Notes under the pieces: generated by a model | Database searches by the model: none | What the model was told of the DNA's origin: nothing | What the model saw: the letters and a program-made list of their open reading frames with translations, nothing else | Origin: Brevibacillus brevis | GTDB taxonomy: Bacteria; Bacillota; Bacilli; Brevibacillales; Brevibacillaceae | Assembly: GCF_031583145.1 (NCBI RefSeq) | Contig: NZ_CP134050.1 | Coordinates: 3,919,501-3,983,500 of the forward strand | Length of the DNA: 64,000 nucleotides | Direction of reading: 5' to 3' | Position numbers and translations under genes: made by a program | Part shown: positions 24,685-33,586 of the stretch, piece after piece | How the letters are laid out: each line of letters begins with the position of its first letter | How positions within the stretch are numbered: the first letter of the stretch is position 1

Positions 24685-25461
24685 TTACGACCCGGATTGC
24701 AGCATGATCTGCGGCAAGCGTTGAACCGGGTGCTCCATCACAATCGGCCGTATTCCGTACACTTCCTCGATCAGACCGCTCTGCACAATATCCCGCGGCT
24801 CCCCTACCCGCACCTGCTTTCCTTGGTGCAGCATCAAAAGGCGGTCACAATAAAGCGAAGCCAGATTCAAATCGTGCAATACTGCCACTACCGTGACCTG
24901 GGTGTTTTTTTGCCAGCTGCGCACGATGTCCATGAGCTGGATCTGATAGCCGATATCGAGATAGGTCGTCGGTTCGTCCAGCAATAGCAGTCTCGGCTTT
25001 TGGGCAAGCGCTTTGCCCAGTGCGACCCGCTGCTTTTCGCCGCCGCTCAGCTCATCCAAGGTCCGCTCCTCCAACGCCGACAAGCCGAGCATCCGGATGA
25101 TGTCGTCGATCAGCGGTCCCGCATCCTCCGCTTCCTCCCCCAGCCAGTTTTGATAAGGAAACCTCCCCATCTCCAGCACTTCCCGGACGCGAAATCCGAC
25201 GGGCGGCAAGGCCTCCTGCTCCAATACGGCAAGCACGCGCGCGAGCTCTTTTCGTGAATACTTCTGAATCGGCAAGCCGTTTACCGCAATTTCTCCGGCA
25301 TCGCCGGAAACCACGCCGGAGATGATTTTCAGCAAGGTCGATTTGCCGCTGCCATTGGGACCGATGATGCCGAAAAATTCCCCGGCCGCCACGGAAAACG
25401 CTACATTTTGGAGCACCGGACGCGCACCATAAGACTTTTGCAGACCTGTCACCTGAATCAT
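24685..25461 (-). CDS. btuD: cobalamin ABC transporter ATP-binding protein
   Basis: This 258-residue ATPase has Walker A GPNGSGKST, signature LSGGEKQRVALGKALAQ, Walker B LLLLDEPTTYLD and switch VLHDLNLASL, the pattern of B12/siderophore importers. GGAGG precedes the ATG, which lies 4 bases after the permease stop. The cobalamin riboswitch upstream of the operon and the following cobU point to a corrinoid substrate rather than iron or haem. Confidence 0.9.
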   Translation of the reverse strand: MIQVTGLQKSYGARPVLQNVAFSVAAGEFFGIIGPNGSGKSTLLKIISGVVSGDAGEIAVNGLPIQKYSRKELARVLAVLEQEALPPVGFRVREVLEMGRFPYQNWLGEEAEDAGPLIDDIIRMLGLSALEERTLDELSGGEKQRVALGKALAQKPRLLLLDEPTTYLDIGYQIQLMDIVRSWQKNTQVTVVAVLHDLNLASLYCDRLLMLHQGKQVRVGEPRDIVQSGLIEEVYGIRPIVMEHPVQRLPQIMLQSGS

Positions 25462-25465
25462 CCGT

Positions 25466-26503
25466 CTACCTCCTTCCGGTCCGTTTTTGCTGTTTCAGCA
25501 AATATGCGAAAAAGGGAGCGCCAAGGAAAGCCGTCACGACCCCAAGAGGAATTTCGGTGGGAACCAGCAGCATCCTCGCCAGCGTGTCCGCCCACAGCAC
25601 GTAGACCCCGCCGAAAATCGCCGACATCGGCAACAGAATGCGGTAGTCCGGCCCTACCATCATGCGGACGAGATGGGGCACGACCAGACCCACAAAACCG
25701 ATGATCCCGGAAATGGACACCGCTGCCGCCGTCAGCAAAGTGGAAACGATCAGGACGGTCAGTTTGGTCCGATCCACATGCACGCCCAAATGCGCGGCCT
25801 GCCGTTCGCCCAGCGCAAACAGGTTGAGCGCGCGCGAGTAAGCGATCAGGACGGCGGCACCCGCGATCAGGTAAGGAACCAAGACGTATGTATAAGCCCA
25901 TCCCCGGAACGACAGGCTGCCCATCAGCCAAAACACGATTTCGTTGACGGTCTGATCGGACAACGAGACCATGAACGACACCCAGGAGCCGAGAAACGCC
26001 TGCACGACTACGCCTGACAAAAGCAGCGTCTCCGTCTGCAGCTTTCCCTGTGTATTCGCGAGCCGCAGCACCAGCCACAAGCTGACGAGACCGGTGAGGA
26101 AGGCTACTACCGGGGTACTCCAGCTGCCGAGAAAAGAGATTTGCAGACCGAACAAGATCAGAAACGCTGCCCCTACTGCCGAGCCGGACGCGACCCCCAT
26201 CGTGTACGGATCCGCCAAAGAGTTGCGCAGCACCCCTTGAAAGCCGGCACCTGCCAGAGAGAGACAAGCGCCGACCAAGACGGCAAGGACGACGCGCGGA
26301 AATCTCACTTTCATGACGATCTGCTCGGCGGACTCCGGCCAGGTCACGGACAGGAGATCCGCAAAGCCTGGCACCTGGTGAAGCAGAACCATCCACACCT
26401 GGGAAAGCGGCAGTTGGGCCGCTCCCAGAGAAACGCTGACGATGATCGAGGCGAGCAGCAACAATACGCCCGCTCCTCCCCACACAACCAGTCTCCCTCG
26501 CAT
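25466..26503 (-). CDS. btuC: cobalamin ABC transporter permease
   Basis: This 345-residue FecCD-family permease has about ten membrane helices. Motifs are GACLSLAGAGFQGVLRNSLADPYTMGVASGSAVGAA and SISGIIGFVGLVVPHLVRMMVGPDYR, with the ATPase-contact loop FALGERQAAHLGVHV. A slightly longer out-of-frame open frame overlaps it but lacks such motifs. It lies between the binding protein and the ATPase in the riboswitch-controlled operon. Confidence 0.9.
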   Translation of the reverse strand: MRGRLVVWGGAGVLLLLASIIVSVSLGAAQLPLSQVWMVLLHQVPGFADLLSVTWPESAEQIVMKVRFPRVVLAVLVGACLSLAGAGFQGVLRNSLADPYTMGVASGSAVGAAFLILFGLQISFLGSWSTPVVAFLTGLVSLWLVLRLANTQGKLQTETLLLSGVVVQAFLGSWVSFMVSLSDQTVNEIVFWLMGSLSFRGWAYTYVLVPYLIAGAAVLIAYSRALNLFALGERQAAHLGVHVDRTKLTVLIVSTLLTAAAVSISGIIGFVGLVVPHLVRMMVGPDYRILLPMSAIFGGVYVLWADTLARMLLVPTEIPLGVVTAFLGAPFFAYLLKQQKRTGRR

Positions 26504-26504
26504 G

Positions 26505-27497
26505 CTATTTCACCCGATCGGGGTAAATCGCCTTGGCCACTTCAATCAGCCCTTGGGTAATGCGCGGACCCGGACGGGACAATGTATTTTGATCCATGCC
26601 AAAAATCTGTTTGTCGCGAATCGCCTTGATTTTTTCCCAGCCGCTTCGCTGCGTGATGATGTCCTCCAGCTTCTTGCCGGTTTTGTCGTCCGTGATGCCG
26701 TTGGCGTAGAGAATCACATCCGGATCGTCCTTGACGATTTTCTCTTCGCTGATCGGGTTCCAGCCTTCTGTGTCGGAGGCAATGTTCGCCGCCCCGGCCA
26801 AGGTGATCAGCTCATCCAAAAATTCGCCTTTGCCGACCGTCCAGCCCGGCGAAAACTCGAGGTACACCTTTTTCCTTTCTTCCGGTTTGACGTCTTTGAC
26901 GGCATCCGTCACGCGTGCGATGTCTGCTTTCATCTGTGCGACCAGCTTTTCGGCCTGCTCCTGGCGATTGGTAATCGTCCCGATCGCCAAAATGTCTGAC
27001 ATGATGTCATCCAGCTTTTTCGGATGCGTCACGAAGACAGGCATCCCCATTGTCTTCAGCTTGTCAGCCACAGGCCTTTCCATGGAAATCCCGCCGATGA
27101 CCAGATCGGGACTCTGGGCCAGAATCGCCTCCTCGTTTGGCTTCACCACTCCCCCTACCTTGGGCTTCGATTTCGCTGCTTCCGGGTAATCGTCGTAATC
27201 GGACACGCCGACAATCTGCTGATCAAGACCCAAGGCAAACAGAATTTCGGTCTCGGCCGGAGACGTCGAGACAATGCGCTTCGGCTCCTTGGGAATCGTC
27301 ACTTCTTTCCCCGTGGAATCGGTAACAGTCAAAGGGTATGTGGTCTTACTCGCAGCAGTCTGTGTGGAATTGCCCTCGGCTGCTTGCTGCTCTGCGGTCT
27401 GCTGCTGCGCAGTTTGTGCGGGCTGGCTCTGCGTGCCGCAGCCGATCAGGCTCAAAGCGGCCAACAAAGGGACGGCCAGCTTCCAATATTGCTTCAT
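26505..27497 (-). CDS. btuF: cobalamin ABC transporter substrate-binding lipoprotein
   Basis: This 330-residue lipoprotein binds corrinoid outside the membrane. The signal peptide ends in the lipobox LIGC (Cys about residue 20), followed by a Gln/Ala/Thr-rich tether. The TroA-type fold then runs from PKRIVSTSPAETEILFALGL to the C terminus, with GISMERPVADKLKTMG typical of BtuF. GGAAAGGAAG precedes the ATG. It is the first gene after the riboswitch and its terminator. Confidence 0.9.
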   Translation of the reverse strand: MKQYWKLAVPLLAALSLIGCGTQSQPAQTAQQQTAEQQAAEGNSTQTAASKTTYPLTVTDSTGKEVTIPKEPKRIVSTSPAETEILFALGLDQQIVGVSDYDDYPEAAKSKPKVGGVVKPNEEAILAQSPDLVIGGISMERPVADKLKTMGMPVFVTHPKKLDDIMSDILAIGTITNRQEQAEKLVAQMKADIARVTDAVKDVKPEERKKVYLEFSPGWTVGKGEFLDELITLAGAANIASDTEGWNPISEEKIVKDDPDVILYANGITDDKTGKKLEDIITQRSGWEKIKAIRDKQIFGMDQNTLSRPGPRITQGLIEVAKAIYPDRVK

Positions 27498-27559
27498 CTA
27501 TACTTCTTCCTTTCCTCAGATGTATGTTCCATTCGCCGAAAGAGGCTTCCGGTCAGCAC

Positions 27560-27597
27560 GAAAAGACCCTTGCTTCCGGAGGCAGAAGCGAAGGGTC
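27560..27597 (-). terminator. terminator forming the riboswitch expression platform
   Basis: GACCCTT and AAGGGTC (27565-27571 and 27591-27597) with inner GCTTC/GGAAGC form a long stem followed on the minus strand by TTTT. It lies between the cobalamin riboswitch and btuF, where premature termination would shut off the operon. Confidence 0.82.
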
Positions 27598-27701
27598 GGC
27601 TTTTCAGGTCCCAAATGGCTGACCGATCATGGAGCCCATTTGCAATCGACAATCATTCCGGCCGCTCCTTTCCGCGAAGGAATACAGGCACGCTAGGCAA
27701 A

Positions 27702-27840
27702 CAGGCAGGTCTCCTGGCTTACGGGCAGGCATATCAAAGCACCCGTTTTACAGTGGCGGGACCGCGCCGGATTCGCACCGGCTTCCCTTTTCACCTCGGC
27801 CCGTTTCAGGCTCGAGGCACCTGCTTGCAACTCATATGGA
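27702..27840 (-). ncRNA. cobalamin riboswitch
   Basis: On the minus strand the conserved core is intact: AGGTGCCTCGAG near the 5' end, GGTGAAAAGGGAAGCCGGTG, AATCCGGCGCGGTCCCGCCACTGTAA, and the closing GAGCCAGGAGACCTGC-like segment (here AAGCCAGGAGACCTGC). These are the B12-box elements of the class. It sits upstream of a terminator and btuF. Confidence 0.95.
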
Positions 27841-27885
27841 ATTGTCCATCTGCTTGCATACCCCATCATGATAGCATTCCTTTCC

Positions 27886-27927
27886 CAAAAAAAGAAGAAC
27901 CAAAGCCGCTGCCGCGCTTCCGGTTCT
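27886..27927 (-). terminator. terminator of the metallo-hydrolase gene
   Basis: AGAACC (27896-27901) pairs with GGTTCT (27922-27927), with inner GC-rich pairing, followed on the minus strand by TCTTTTTTT. It lies about 35 bases after the stop at 27962. Confidence 0.72.
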
Positions 27928-27961
27928 CTCCCGCAATTTTGTTCCTGTTCATGCAAGACGC

Positions 27962-28903
27962 CTATTTTTTCTGCAGGTAATCCACAATCCCCATGGAACA
28001 GACCGACAGATCCAGCCGGATGACCTCATACACAGGATGATCGTCCGCGACTCCGTGGGACTGTAAATATTCGGTGACGCGTACCAATAGCCTCTGCGCC
28101 AGTTCGCGATCGCCGAGGCCTTCCGCCAGAACCTCCTCGCCTGTTGCGACAAATACAGGTAGCCATTCGCGAATGTGCCTGTAGACATCCTCCACCTGCT
28201 CCGTCATCCCGAAATGACCAAAGTAAATTCTGTCCAGATTCCGCTTCTCGTAGCGCTCGATGGAGCGTAGCATCTGGTCAGGATCGAACTGGTTGGGGGA
28301 AGTGGAGGGCAAAACGAAATGAATTCCTTCCTTTCGCAGCATGGGGTAGTGCACCCCGGCAGTATCTCCCGTAAACATGCCGTTTGATACGGGATCGTAA
28401 ATGCTGAAATGGTGGTTCGCATGGCCGGGCGAATCCATAAAATGCAGCTCGGAGTTCGGACCGATTCGCAGCGTATCTCCGTCTGTTTTTTGAACCAGCC
28501 GTTCCTCCGGTACAGGAACGATCGGGTCAAACAGCGCATCAAATTGTTCCTTGTACACCGCCCGGGCGCCAGCGATCAACCGGCTCGGGTCGATCAGGTG
28601 GCGCGCGCCTTTCGGGTGAACGACCAGCTTGGCATTGGGGCATTCCTGCAAAAACAGGCCGGCTCCCCCCGCGTGGTCCAGGTGAATATGTGTGACGATG
28701 ACGTATTTCACCTGATCTGGCGTGTAGCCCAATCTGGCCAGACCCTCCCGTATGTACGGCACAGAGGTGCTCGGTCCCGTCTCGATCAAAGTCAGTTCCT
28801 CTTCCGCAATGACATACGTGCCTGTCCGCTGTGGCCAGCCCATGTCAAAACCGTCGATCAGATGAATGCGCTGCCCCAAGTGGAGCGGTTCCTTCTGCTG
28901 CAT
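27962..28903 (-). CDS. MBL-fold metallo-hydrolase
   Basis: This 313-residue protein is a metallo-beta-lactamase-fold hydrolase. The first metal motif is THIHLDHAGG (HxHxDH), with further ligand regions MDSPGHANHHFSI, FTGDTAGVHYP and the late YFGHFG. The family includes lactonases, thioesterases and glyoxalase II; the substrate is not evident. The ATG at 28903 has GGAGG 10 bases upstream; the frame remains open to 29026. It is downstream of lhgO but separated by a terminator and about 390 bases, so its link to the hydroxy-acid locus is inference. Confidence 0.85.
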   Translation of the reverse strand: MQQKEPLHLGQRIHLIDGFDMGWPQRTGTYVIAEEELTLIETGPSTSVPYIREGLARLGYTPDQVKYVIVTHIHLDHAGGAGLFLQECPNAKLVVHPKGARHLIDPSRLIAGARAVYKEQFDALFDPIVPVPEERLVQKTDGDTLRIGPNSELHFMDSPGHANHHFSIYDPVSNGMFTGDTAGVHYPMLRKEGIHFVLPSTSPNQFDPDQMLRSIERYEKRNLDRIYFGHFGMTEQVEDVYRHIREWLPVFVATGEEVLAEGLGDRELAQRLLVRVTEYLQSHGVADDHPVYEVIRLDLSVCSMGIVDYLQKK

Positions 28904-29296
28904 TCGCACTGCGCCTCCTTTTGAATCCCTTTTTGTCTCTTTGTATTGCTTGAATATTTCCACTTTACCACATGCAAGGCAGCTTGTGGACAAACCAAGG
29001 CTCCAGATTGGATGCGAGTCAGGCAAGGGACAGCTCCAACGCCTTCACGGGCACACAGTATGCGGTCTTGGTGGCCGCCGGTTCAGGATCAGGACAAACG
29101 GTCCACCAGGCTGGCCGCGTACTCCTCCAGCCGCTTCGCGATCAGCGCGTCGGTCAGAAGTGTATTCTTCTCCCAACATCGTACAACGTTTGTCCATGCT
29201 GCGCCCCCTTTGTTTTTCAGAAAGAAAAAAGAGCAGCCCCAGCCATCTTCACGGCTTGCGGGATGCCCCTGGTGACTCTGTTCTCATACGTTCCCT
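28904..29296. other. intergenic region between lhgO and the metallo-hydrolase
   Basis: The lhgO terminator lies at its right end. A minus-strand frame ending at 29089 (…LLTDALIAKRLEEYAASL…) looks protein-like but has no start codon or ribosome site; it may be a remnant. Nothing else is supported. Confidence 0.4.
29222..29264 (-). terminator. terminator of lhgO
   Basis: On the minus strand an interrupted stem (GCA-CCC-AGCC with GGCT-GGG-TGC) is followed by TCTTTTTTTC, about 35 bases after the lhgO stop. Confidence 0.65.
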
Positions 29297-30508
29297 TTAC
29301 AAAGCAGCGGCAAGCAGATGCGTCTGCTCCGGAATACGGCTGACGATTTCCTTCCCGATTTCGATGGAAGCCGTGGCTGCCGGAGACGGAGCATTGCAGA
29401 CGTGGACGGTGCGCTTTCCCATGATGATATGGAAATCGTCGACCATGTTTCCGTCGCTCTTCAACGCTTGTGCGCGGACTCCGGCCGGCGCAGGGATCAG
29501 ATCGTCTTCCTGAATTTCCGGGATCAGCTCCTGGAGGCTGGCCGTGAAGCGCGCTTTGCTGAACGAACGGTAATACTCTTCCAGCCCCTCCTTCATGAAC
29601 TTGCCGGCCAGCTTCCAAAACCCGCCGTAGGTCAGCACTTCCGAGAGATCCGCCAGATTGATGTCCGTTTTCCGATAGCCTTCCCGCTTGAAGCTGAGCA
29701 CTGCATTCGGGCCTGCATCCACTTCTCCGCTGATCATCCGGGTGAAGTGGACGCCAAGAAACGGAAATTTCGGATTTGGCACCGGGTAAATCAAATTCTT
29801 TACGAGGTACCGCTTTTCCGGTTTGAGCTTGAAATACTCGCCGCGGAACGGCACGATTTTCATGTCGGTTTGATAGCCCGCAGCCGCCGCCACCCGGTCG
29901 CTGTGCAGGCCCGCACAGTTGATGACCAAGCGTGCCTTGACCGTACCGCGGTTCGTCTCGACGGTGACCACGTCCGCTTCTTCCCGGATGTTCATGACTT
30001 TGGTTTCCAGGCGGATTTCTCCGCCGTGCTCCCGGATGATGTCACCGAACTTTTCGCTCACCTGCCTGTAGTTCACGATGCCCGCCATTGGCACGCGGAT
30101 GGCCGCCAGTCCGTTTACGTGCGGCTCGATCTGCTTCAGTTCTTCCTTGGTAATCTTTTGGATGGCGAGCTCGTTTTGCAAACCGCGGGTGTACAGGTTT
30201 TCGAGCAGTGGCAGCTCTTCCGGCTTTGTGGCGACAATCACCTTTCCGCAGATGTCGTGATCGATCCCGTGGATCTGGCAAAATTCCGTCATGGACTTGC
30301 TTCCTTGCCGCGCAAAACGGGCTTTGAAGCTACCCGGCTTATAATAGATACCGGAGTGGATTACCCCGCTGTTGTGGCCCGTCTGATGCTCGGCCAGGGC
30401 CGCTTCTTTCTCGATGACGACGACTTTCGCATTCGGATAGCGTCGATAGAGAGCCATTCCGGTAGAAAGACCGACGATCCCTCCGCCGACGACCGCAAAA
30501 TCGTACAT
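29297..30508 (-). CDS. lhgO: L-2-hydroxyglutarate oxidase
   Basis: This 403-residue FAD enzyme oxidises L-2-hydroxyglutarate to 2-oxoglutarate, feeding electrons to the membrane chain or oxygen. It begins with the FAD motif FAVVGGGIVGLSTGMAL and has HQTGHNSGVIHSGIYYKPGS, the segment typical of LhgO/L2HGDH. VNCAGLHSD-like VINCAGLHSDR and the C-terminal HVCNAPSPAATASIEIGKEI complete the DAO fold. It follows glcD and glcF in the same direction, 37 bases after glcF, so it is probably the third gene of that operon. Confidence 0.93.
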   Translation of the reverse strand: MYDFAVVGGGIVGLSTGMALYRRYPNAKVVVIEKEAALAEHQTGHNSGVIHSGIYYKPGSFKARFARQGSKSMTEFCQIHGIDHDICGKVIVATKPEELPLLENLYTRGLQNELAIQKITKEELKQIEPHVNGLAAIRVPMAGIVNYRQVSEKFGDIIREHGGEIRLETKVMNIREEADVVTVETNRGTVKARLVINCAGLHSDRVAAAAGYQTDMKIVPFRGEYFKLKPEKRYLVKNLIYPVPNPKFPFLGVHFTRMISGEVDAGPNAVLSFKREGYRKTDINLADLSEVLTYGGFWKLAGKFMKEGLEEYYRSFSKARFTASLQELIPEIQEDDLIPAPAGVRAQALKSDGNMVDDFHIIMGKRTVHVCNAPSPAATASIEIGKEIVSRIPEQTHLLAAAL

Positions 30509-30545
30509 GTATTCTCCTCCTCATCCCGGACACATAGTTGTATGT

Positions 30546-31862
30546 CTACTTATCGCTGGATGCCGTGATCCCCGCCGCCTCCGCCAGGTATTCGACCAGG
30601 TGCAGGACGCGCACGGATCCGCTCAAGCCTTCCCGCTCCACGCCCAGCTTCATTTGCAGCAGGCAGCCGGGATTCGTCGTGATGATGACTGACGCATCCG
30701 TCTTCTTCGCCTGCTTCATCTTTTCATCCAAGATCTGCATGGATGCATCGTAATGGACGATGTTGTAGATGCCGGCCGAACCGCAGCACATCTCCGCCTG
30801 CTCCATCTCGATGTACTGGATTCCTGGAATAGACTTGATCAGCTCTACCGGTTCCCTCGTCACCTTCTGTACGTTCGTCATGTGGCAGGACCGCTGGTAT
30901 GTCACGCGTTCATTCGCCCGAGGAGCCAGCTGTGGCACGCCGCACTCTGCGAGAATTTGACTGATGTCTCTCGACTTGGCGGAAAAGGCAGCCGCCCGCT
31001 CTCTCCACGCGTCGTCCTCCGCAAGCAAATGCCCGTATTCCACCAGCATCGCGCCGCATCCGCCCGCATTGTTGACCACGAAATCCGCCTGTGACGCCTC
31101 AAACGCCTCGATATTCCGCTTGGCGAGCTCCCTTGCTTCCTCCATCTCGCCAGCGTGAGCGTGCAGAGCGCCGCAGCACGTCTGGTTCGGCACGACGAGC
31201 ACGTCGCACCCCGCTTCGGCCAGCAGCTGGATCGAGAGCCGGTTGATGCGGTGAAACATGGCATCCATAATACATCCCGTAAAAAAGGCCACCGTGTACT
31301 TCTTTTCCTTTCGGGATCGCACATGGGCGGCGGCGCTTCCTCTTTCCCCAGGAGATACGGCTCTTGGCACGATCGCCTCGAACGCTCCCAGGTTATAAGG
31401 CAGCTTTTCGGCCACTCCCGACCTGCGCAGCGCTGTTTGCAGTCCGCTTTTCTCGTACAGCCACATCGAGTGACCCGCGAGATTCATCAGCTTTCTGCTC
31501 GGGAACACCTTTTTCAGCATGGCCTTGCGCAGAAGGCGGACGGGTACGGTAAAACGCTTGCGCCTCACGATCGCAGCCCGGGTCGCTTCCAGGATGGCAC
31601 CGTATTCCACGCCGGTCGGGCAGGCCGTTTCGCAAGCCCTGCAGCCCAGGCACAAGTCGAAGGGTTCCTCCAGAACAGACAGATCGGAAATCCTACCCTC
31701 CCCGACCATTTTGACCAGATTGATCCTGCCGCGCGGCGAGTGCGTCTCTTTTCCAAACGTCGTGTACGTAGGACATACCGGCAGGCAGTAGCCGCATTGG
31801 ACGCATTTGTTTGTTTTGTCGTAAAGAAGCTCTTCCCTAAGTGCTTGGCGCGTTGGCTCCAC
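30546..31862 (-). CDS. glcF: glycolate oxidase iron-sulfur subunit (GlcF)
   Basis: This 438-residue subunit carries electrons from the FAD subunit to the membrane quinone pool. Two [4Fe-4S] motifs are clear at the N terminus: CVQCGYCLPVCP (about residues 20-31) and CLGCRACETACP (about 71-82). The C-terminal half has two CCG domains (TCCGALHAHAG and MCCGSAGIYN) that form the unusual cluster site. It starts 1 base after the glcD stop. Substrates of GlcDF relatives include glycolate and D-lactate. Confidence 0.93.
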   Translation of the reverse strand: MEPTRQALREELLYDKTNKCVQCGYCLPVCPTYTTFGKETHSPRGRINLVKMVGEGRISDLSVLEEPFDLCLGCRACETACPTGVEYGAILEATRAAIVRRKRFTVPVRLLRKAMLKKVFPSRKLMNLAGHSMWLYEKSGLQTALRRSGVAEKLPYNLGAFEAIVPRAVSPGERGSAAAHVRSRKEKKYTVAFFTGCIMDAMFHRINRLSIQLLAEAGCDVLVVPNQTCCGALHAHAGEMEEARELAKRNIEAFEASQADFVVNNAGGCGAMLVEYGHLLAEDDAWRERAAAFSAKSRDISQILAECGVPQLAPRANERVTYQRSCHMTNVQKVTREPVELIKSIPGIQYIEMEQAEMCCGSAGIYNIVHYDASMQILDEKMKQAKKTDASVIITTNPGCLLQMKLGVEREGLSGSVRVLHLVEYLAEAAGITASSDK

Positions 31863-31863
31863 C

Positions 31864-33279
31864 CTAACTCAACTCCAATTTTTGCCCCGGCTCGGGAAAG
31901 ATTTTCCCGGGGTTCATGATCTGATTGGGGTCCCATGCTTGTTTGATCCGCTTCATCATATCCAGGCCGCAGGCGCCGAGCTCCATCTCCATGAAGGGAG
32001 CCTTCATCGTGCCTATGCCGTGCTCGCCGGACAGTGTGCCCCCAAGCTCGACCGCCGCTTTGAAAATCTCCGCAACCGCTTGCTCGACCCGTCTCATTTC
32101 ATCCGGGTCGGACTTGTCGCAGATGATGTTCGGATGCAAATTGCCGTCCCCCGCATGTCCAAACACGACCAGATGAATCCCGTACCTTTCTCGGATGGCC
32201 TGCAGCCGCTCGCACATTTCCGGAATCTTGCTGCGCGGAACCGTAGCGTCCTCGGAAATTTTCGTCGGCTTGATCCTGACGATGGCCGGCGAAACGAGCT
32301 TGCGAGCCCGCCACAGCTCGGCCTCCTCCTTTTTGTCTTTGGCGATGCGCACTTCCCTGGCTCCGACCGCCCGACTCAGCTCGGCTGCCTGCTGGGCTTC
32401 CTCACGCAAAGCCAGCGGATGCCCGTCCAGCTCGATCAGGATGAGCGCCGCGGCATCCACCGGCAAGCCGAGCGGCTCGTACTGCTCGACAGCGGTCATC
32501 GAAGCCTGATCCAGCAGCTCCATTTTGGAGGGCAGAATTCCCGAGGACAAAATTTTGGAGATCGCGCTCCCCGCATCCACGAGTGAGTCGAAAATCGCCA
32601 TCAGCGTGGCAGTTTGCTGCGGTTTGGGGATCAGGCGCAGCACCGCTTTCGTGATGATGCCGAGGGTGCCCTCCGACCCGACGATCAGCTTGGTCAGATC
32701 GTAACCGGTTACATTCTTGACTGTTCTGCCGCCTGTCTGGATGATTTCCCCTTCGGGAGTGATGACCTCCAGGCCGATGACGTAGTCTTTCGTGACCCCG
32801 TATTTGAGCCCCCTGGGACCGCCCGAATTTTCCGCCAAATTCCCGCCGATGGTAGACACATGGGAGCTGCTCGGGTCCGGCGGGTACATGAGACCTTTTT
32901 GCTCGGCGGCTTTATGGATCTCCGCTGTAAGCACGCCTGGGGAAACGACCGCTACCAGGTCCTCCTCGTGTATTTCCAGGACGTCGTTCATGACGGACAG
33001 ATCGAAGACCATCCCGCCTTTTACCGGGAGTGGACCGCCGCTCAAGCTGGTCGATTGGCCGCGCGGATAAACCGGAATCTTCTCCCGGTTTGCGAGCTTT
33101 ACCAGCGCTGCGAGCTCCTGGACGCTTTTCGTCTGGATGACGACGTCCGGCAAAAACGTGCCGAATGATCCGTCGAACGAATAGCTGTATCGATCGCTCT
33201 CATCTGTCAGCACTCTGCCAGTGGCGACGATCGACTTGATTTCCGTCAGATGGTCGGCCGTCAACGCTTTCCAGTTCAT
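31864..33279 (-). CDS. glcD: glycolate/D-lactate oxidase FAD-binding subunit (GlcD)
   Basis: This 471-residue enzyme oxidises a 2-hydroxy acid (glycolate, D-lactate or a relative). The PCMH-type FAD domain contains PVYPRGQSTSLSGGPLP and SSSHVSTIGGNLAENSGGPRGLKYG. The catalytic domain ends in VVFGHAGDGNLHPNI and LSGEHGIGTMK, both diagnostic. ATG 33279 is chosen over 33285 because GAAGG lies about 7 bases upstream; the frame extends to 33465 but without ribosome site. An operator-like TTGCCTTACAA lies 50 bases upstream and TTGTATTACAA about 170 bases upstream. Confidence 0.93.
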   Translation of the reverse strand: MNWKALTADHLTEIKSIVATGRVLTDESDRYSYSFDGSFGTFLPDVVIQTKSVQELAALVKLANREKIPVYPRGQSTSLSGGPLPVKGGMVFDLSVMNDVLEIHEEDLVAVVSPGVLTAEIHKAAEQKGLMYPPDPSSSHVSTIGGNLAENSGGPRGLKYGVTKDYVIGLEVITPEGEIIQTGGRTVKNVTGYDLTKLIVGSEGTLGIITKAVLRLIPKPQQTATLMAIFDSLVDAGSAISKILSSGILPSKMELLDQASMTAVEQYEPLGLPVDAAALILIELDGHPLALREEAQQAAELSRAVGAREVRIAKDKKEEAELWRARKLVSPAIVRIKPTKISEDATVPRSKIPEMCERLQAIRERYGIHLVVFGHAGDGNLHPNIICDKSDPDEMRRVEQAVAEIFKAAVELGGTLSGEHGIGTMKAPFMEMELGACGLDMMKRIKQAWDPNQIMNPGKIFPEPGQKLELS

Positions 33280-33327
33280 TGGCATCCCTTCCTTCCCTGC
33301 TGTTCTTATTTGATAGAAAACAACAAT

Positions 33328-33338
33328 TTGCCTTACAA
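33328..33338. promoter_or_regulatory. candidate GntR operator upstream of glcD (site 1)
   Basis: TTGCCTTACAA keeps the TTG...ACAA ends and half of the centre of the motif repeated in this locus. It lies about 50 bases upstream of the glcD start. Confidence 0.4.
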
Positions 33339-33446
33339 ATAATATCCTCTTATACCTAATCAAGAATGTTAATCTATTAAAAATCCGTTGGTTTACACCC
33401 CAATCATACGCATCATTCCGCAATTTGGCAAGAGGAATCACAAGAT

Positions 33447-33457
33447 TTGTATTACAA
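33447..33457. promoter_or_regulatory. candidate GntR operator upstream of glcD (site 2)
   Basis: TTGTATTACAA is a perfect copy of the palindrome repeated upstream of the divergent operon. It lies between the regulator gene and glcD. Confidence 0.6.
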
Positions 33458-33529
33458 GTATCCACCTTGGCAATGCCCTGCAGATGCCCTCGCTACCCAA
33501 ACCGCAACGTCGGAGCTATCCTTCGCCCC

Positions 33530-33567
33530 TCAACAAAAGAAACCGCCTCGACAGATGCCGGGCGGTT
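33530..33567 (-). terminator. terminator of the GntR regulator gene
   Basis: AACCGCC (33541-33547) and GGCGGTT (33561-33567) pair; on the minus strand the stem is followed by TCTTTTGTT. It separates the regulator transcript from glcD. Confidence 0.72.
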
Positions 33568-33586
33568 ATTCGGACTGCTTCTTTGT

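Noticed and set aside
29318-30568. 416-codon open frame antisense to lhgO
   Set aside because: Antisense shadow of a well-supported FAD oxidase.
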